Of a stretch of 64,000 nt of DNA, positions 61,356 to 64,000 are shown piece after piece. Each line of letters starts with the position of its first letter. Position 1 is the stretch's first letter. Origin of the DNA: Symsagittifera roscoffensis (lineage: Eukaryota > Xenacoelomorpha > Acoela > Convolutidae); assembly GCF_963678635.1 (NCBI RefSeq), contig NC_087065.1:68696956-68760955 (forward strand). The letters run 5' to 3'. The position numbers and the translations under genes were made by a program. The notes under the pieces were generated by a model. That model was not told the DNA's origin. It was given only the letters and a program-made list of their open reading frames with translations, and did no database searches.

Positions 61356-61859
61356 GTTGAGAATTTCAAAAAAGTGATTTTTTTCAAGTTACTTTTTTTC
61401 GAAACTTTTGAAAAATCTCAAAAATTGCCGTATCTCGTAAACTAAAAAGATTTGGTAACTCAAATATAGAGGCCAAAATCGCAAAACATGGGGAAGCTTT
61501 GACAGCATCTCAATATTTGGTTCTTAATTTCAAACTTGGGAAAAAAAACATTGAATTTAAACTGGAAAATCGAAAAAAAATCTTAACCATTGCAATATAC
61601 GGATATAGCTTAAACATGCAAAAATAATACGTTGAAAAAGCTTAAACATGGCGAGATAGTGAAGCCCGCATTTAAATATTTAATACAATGTTGGGTTGTT
61701 AATTTCAAACTTGGGAAAATAAACATTGATTTTATACTGGAAACTTGAAAAAAAATCTTAACCATTGCAATATACGGATATAGCTTAAACATGCAAAATA
61801 ATACGTTGAAAAAGCTTAACCATGGCGAGATAGTGAAGCCCGCTTTCAAATATATGAAA

Positions 61860-62277
61860 GATATAATAGATAATAAGTTAATTGAAATAACCCAAAATTA
61901 AATTGCAAAATTGTACAATTAATTGCAAGCACGAACCATTACGCTTGGTTAACAACGTTTGACACGAGTTCACTCTGTATAATTAATCAAAATTTTAGAA
62001 AAAATCACAAAAAACGTAATATCTCGAAAATTACAAGAATTTGAGCAGTCATATTTGGAGGCAAGATTTGCAATGCTTGATAGTACTCTGACAGTACCCA
62101 ACTACAGGGTTGGGAATTTCAGACTTTGCGAAAAAAAAGTAATACATTTTCTGAAAATTTTTGAAAAAAAAAATCATAAAAAACGTCATATCACAAACAC
62201 TACAAAGATTTGAGAAGTGAGATTTGGAGGCAAGATTTGCAACACCTGAGAGCACCCTGACAGCTACCAACTACAAG
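61860..62277. repeat. C cassette, copy 5
   Basis: Almost identical to copy 4, 922 bp downstream, including the TAATCAAAATTTTAG deletion, ATATCACAAACACTAC and the GAGAATTTCAAAAAAGTG B opening. The 922-bp HOR runs about 60,940-61,860 and 61,860-62,600. Confidence 0.88.
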
Positions 62278-62606
62278 GTTGAGAATTTCAAAAAAGTGAT
62301 TTTTTTCAAGTTACTTTTTTTCGAAACTTTTGAAAAATCTCAAAAATTGCCGTATCTCGTAAACTAAAAAGATTTGGTAACTCAAATATAGAGGCCAAAA
62401 TCGCAAAACATGGGGAAGCTTTGACAGCATCTCAATATTTGGTTCTTAATTTCAAACTTGGGAAAATAAACATTGAATTTAAACTGGAAAATCGAAAAAA
62501 ATCTTAACCATTGCAATATACGGATATAGCTTAAACATGCAAAAATAATACGTTGAAAAAGCTTAACCATGGCGAGATAGTGAATCCCGCATTCAAATAT
62601 ATGATA

Positions 62607-63032
62607 GATATAATAGATAATAGATTAATTGAAACCGCCCAAAATTAATTTGCAAAATTGTACAATTAATTGCAAGCGAGAACCATCACGCTTGGTTAAC
62701 AACGTTTGACATGAGTTCACTCTGTATAATTCATTAATATTTTCTGAAAATTTTAGAAAAAATCACAAAAAACTGAATATCTCGAAAACTACAAGAGTTT
62801 GAGCAGTCATATTTGGAGGCAAGATTTGCAATGCTTGATAGTACTCTGACAGTACCCAACTACAGGGTTGGGAGTTTCAGACTTTGCGAAAAAAAAGTAA
62901 TAATTTTTCTGAAAATTTTTGAAAAAAAAATCATAAAAAACTTCATATCTCAAAAAATACAAAGATCTGAGAAGTTAGATTTGGAGGCAAGGTTCGCAAC
63001 ACCTGAGAGCACCCTGACAGCACCCAACTACA
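62607..63032. repeat. C cassette, copy 6 (second subfamily)
   Basis: Close match to copy 3 (GAAACCGCC, AAGCGAGAACC, TGACATGAG, AAGATCTGAG, GGCAAGGTTCGC), offset about 2.79 kb. It is the last cassette before the end of the array. Confidence 0.88.
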
Positions 63033-63423
63033 AGGTTGAGAATTTCATATTTTGTGAAATTTGTTTTTGGTCAAGTTACTTTTTTTCGAAACTTCTGAAA
63101 AATCTCGAAAATTGCCGTATCTCGTGAACTAAAAAGATTTGGTAACTCAAATATGGAGGCCAAAATTGCAAACACTGGGGAAGCTTTGACAGCATCTCAT
63201 TATTTGGTTGTTAATTTCAAACTTGGGAAAATAAACATTGAATTTAAACTGGAAAATTGAAAAAAAATTTTAACCATTGCAATATACGGATATAGCTTAA
63301 ACATGCAAAAATAATAAGTTGAAAAAGCTTAACCATGGCGAGATAGTGAAGCCGGCTTTTAAATATATAATAGAATATTGGGTTGTTAATTTCAAACTTG
63401 GGAAAATAAACATTGATTTTAAA

Positions 63424-64000
63424 GGATCACCCAGACGAGAGTGCCTTAGCCGTAATCTGAGATTCAAGCAAGACACAAATACCTATAGACTGAGAAGCTA
63501 AGATTTTGCAGATTAAAATTTTTTTTTACCTATAGCAAGAAACATATACCTATAGACTGAGAAGCTAAGATTTTGCAGATTAAAAAAAAAGATTAAAAAA
63601 AGGCCCCAAAAATCAAGGTTAAACGTTCAACTCGAAGTCAAACTTCTCCACGGACTCACCTACTCCCCGGATCAAGATCGATGTCATCATCGCATGCCGT
63701 CATCAGTCAGTGAGCCCCAGAATGTTGCGTGCGTCTCAAGATACAGTGCCACTGGTAATTTTCAGAAGTTTGCGGCAGATTTAACTTTATCTACATCGCC
63801 AAAATTAAAGCTATTGCAAAATTGTCACATTATAGCCAAACAGTAATCAAATTCTGCATCCACCTGCACCCTGAAATTCAACTTTATAAGCTGATCATTA
63901 AAACTTCGTTTGTTTCACCCAATCAGAAAACTGTCATTAAGCATTTTGATTTTTATAATAAATATAGTATATTAATAACAATATTCTGTAATTTAAAATT
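63424..64000. other. Non-satellite flank right of the array
   Basis: From GGATCACCCAGACGAG onward none of the A, B or C motifs occur. The first part holds a 40-bp direct repeat and A/T runs. From 63,600 to 63,760 composition rises in GC (CTACTCCCCGGATC, GCATGCCGTCATCAG), then becomes AT-rich again. I recognise no gene, RNA or element. It may be the true edge of the array or a different mobile element inserted into it. Confidence 0.7.
63479..63585. repeat. 40-bp direct repeat in the right flank
   Basis: The segment starting ATACCTATAGACTGAGAAGC occurs at 63,479-63,518 and 63,546-63,585 with no mismatch seen, 67 bp apart, and each copy is followed by a T or A run. Confidence 0.9.

Larger units (their letters stand above)
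58329..63423. repeat. Satellite array, block 9: A/B modules mixed with C cassettes
   Basis: Six C cassettes alternate with B and A modules up to 63,423. Most units have the order C-head, C-a, C-b, B, A. B-core variants ATATAGAGGCCAAAATC and AAACATGGGGAAGCTTTGAC mark several units. The last satellite sequence is AACATTGATTTTAAA, the middle of an A module. Confidence 0.88.

Noticed and set aside
1-63423. CRISPR-like array
   Set aside because: Units are 161-176 bp with no short repeat plus unique spacer structure; all sequence repeats.
63424-63760. 5S rRNA, tRNA or snRNA gene at the satellite edge
   Set aside because: No A/B box pair, cloverleaf or known conserved stretch could be matched to this flank.

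Overview
This window is eukaryotic and almost entirely satellite DNA. It is very AT-rich. No bacterial-style gene organisation, rRNA, tRNA or CRISPR array is visible. The only protein-coding sequence belongs to three decayed copies (one fragment, two about 3.4 kb) of one non-LTR retrotransposon, all on the minus strand between 47.3 and 56.5 kb. The host cannot be named from the sequence. The retrotransposon type (PHD finger, reverse transcriptase, C-terminal restriction-like endonuclease) suggests an invertebrate animal, but this is inference.

The satellite is built from two interspersed modules. Module A is about 176 bp; its most conserved core is CCATGGCGAGATAGTGAAGC. Module B is about 161 bp; its core is ATGGAGGCCAAAATCGCAAA. 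B always enters A at the same point, so distances between successive B modules follow 161 + 176n (337, 513-518, 690-692, 865-879, about 1042, about 1240). Roughly 240 A and 60 B modules are present. They form a series of local higher-order repeats (HORs): 877 and 1390 bp in 0.5-11 kb, 692 and 2490 bp in 16-21.6 kb, 848/852 bp in 22-26 kb, 879 bp in 29-31 kb, about 1240 bp in 31-36 kb, 1557 bp in 41-45 kb, and a nearly perfect 176-bp trimer at 46.5-47.0 kb.

From 47.29 to 56.47 kb the array contains the retrotransposon copies. Copy 1 is a 0.64-kb fragment (47,294-47,932). Copies 2 and 3 (49,110-52,525 and 53,051-56,465) are nearly full length and almost identical. All three have the same 3' junction at the same base of module A and share an unusual variant in the flanking satellite. 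The array therefore appears to have captured one insertion and amplified it. Every copy is broken by stops and frameshifts, some shared and some private.

From 58.3 to 63.1 kb six copies of a third cassette (C) appear. C contains two older, diverged relatives of module B (C-a, C-b). At 63,424 the satellite ends abruptly and 577 bp of different sequence follows. The right side therefore looks like the edge of the array, with homogenised HORs to the left and older monomer types next to the boundary.
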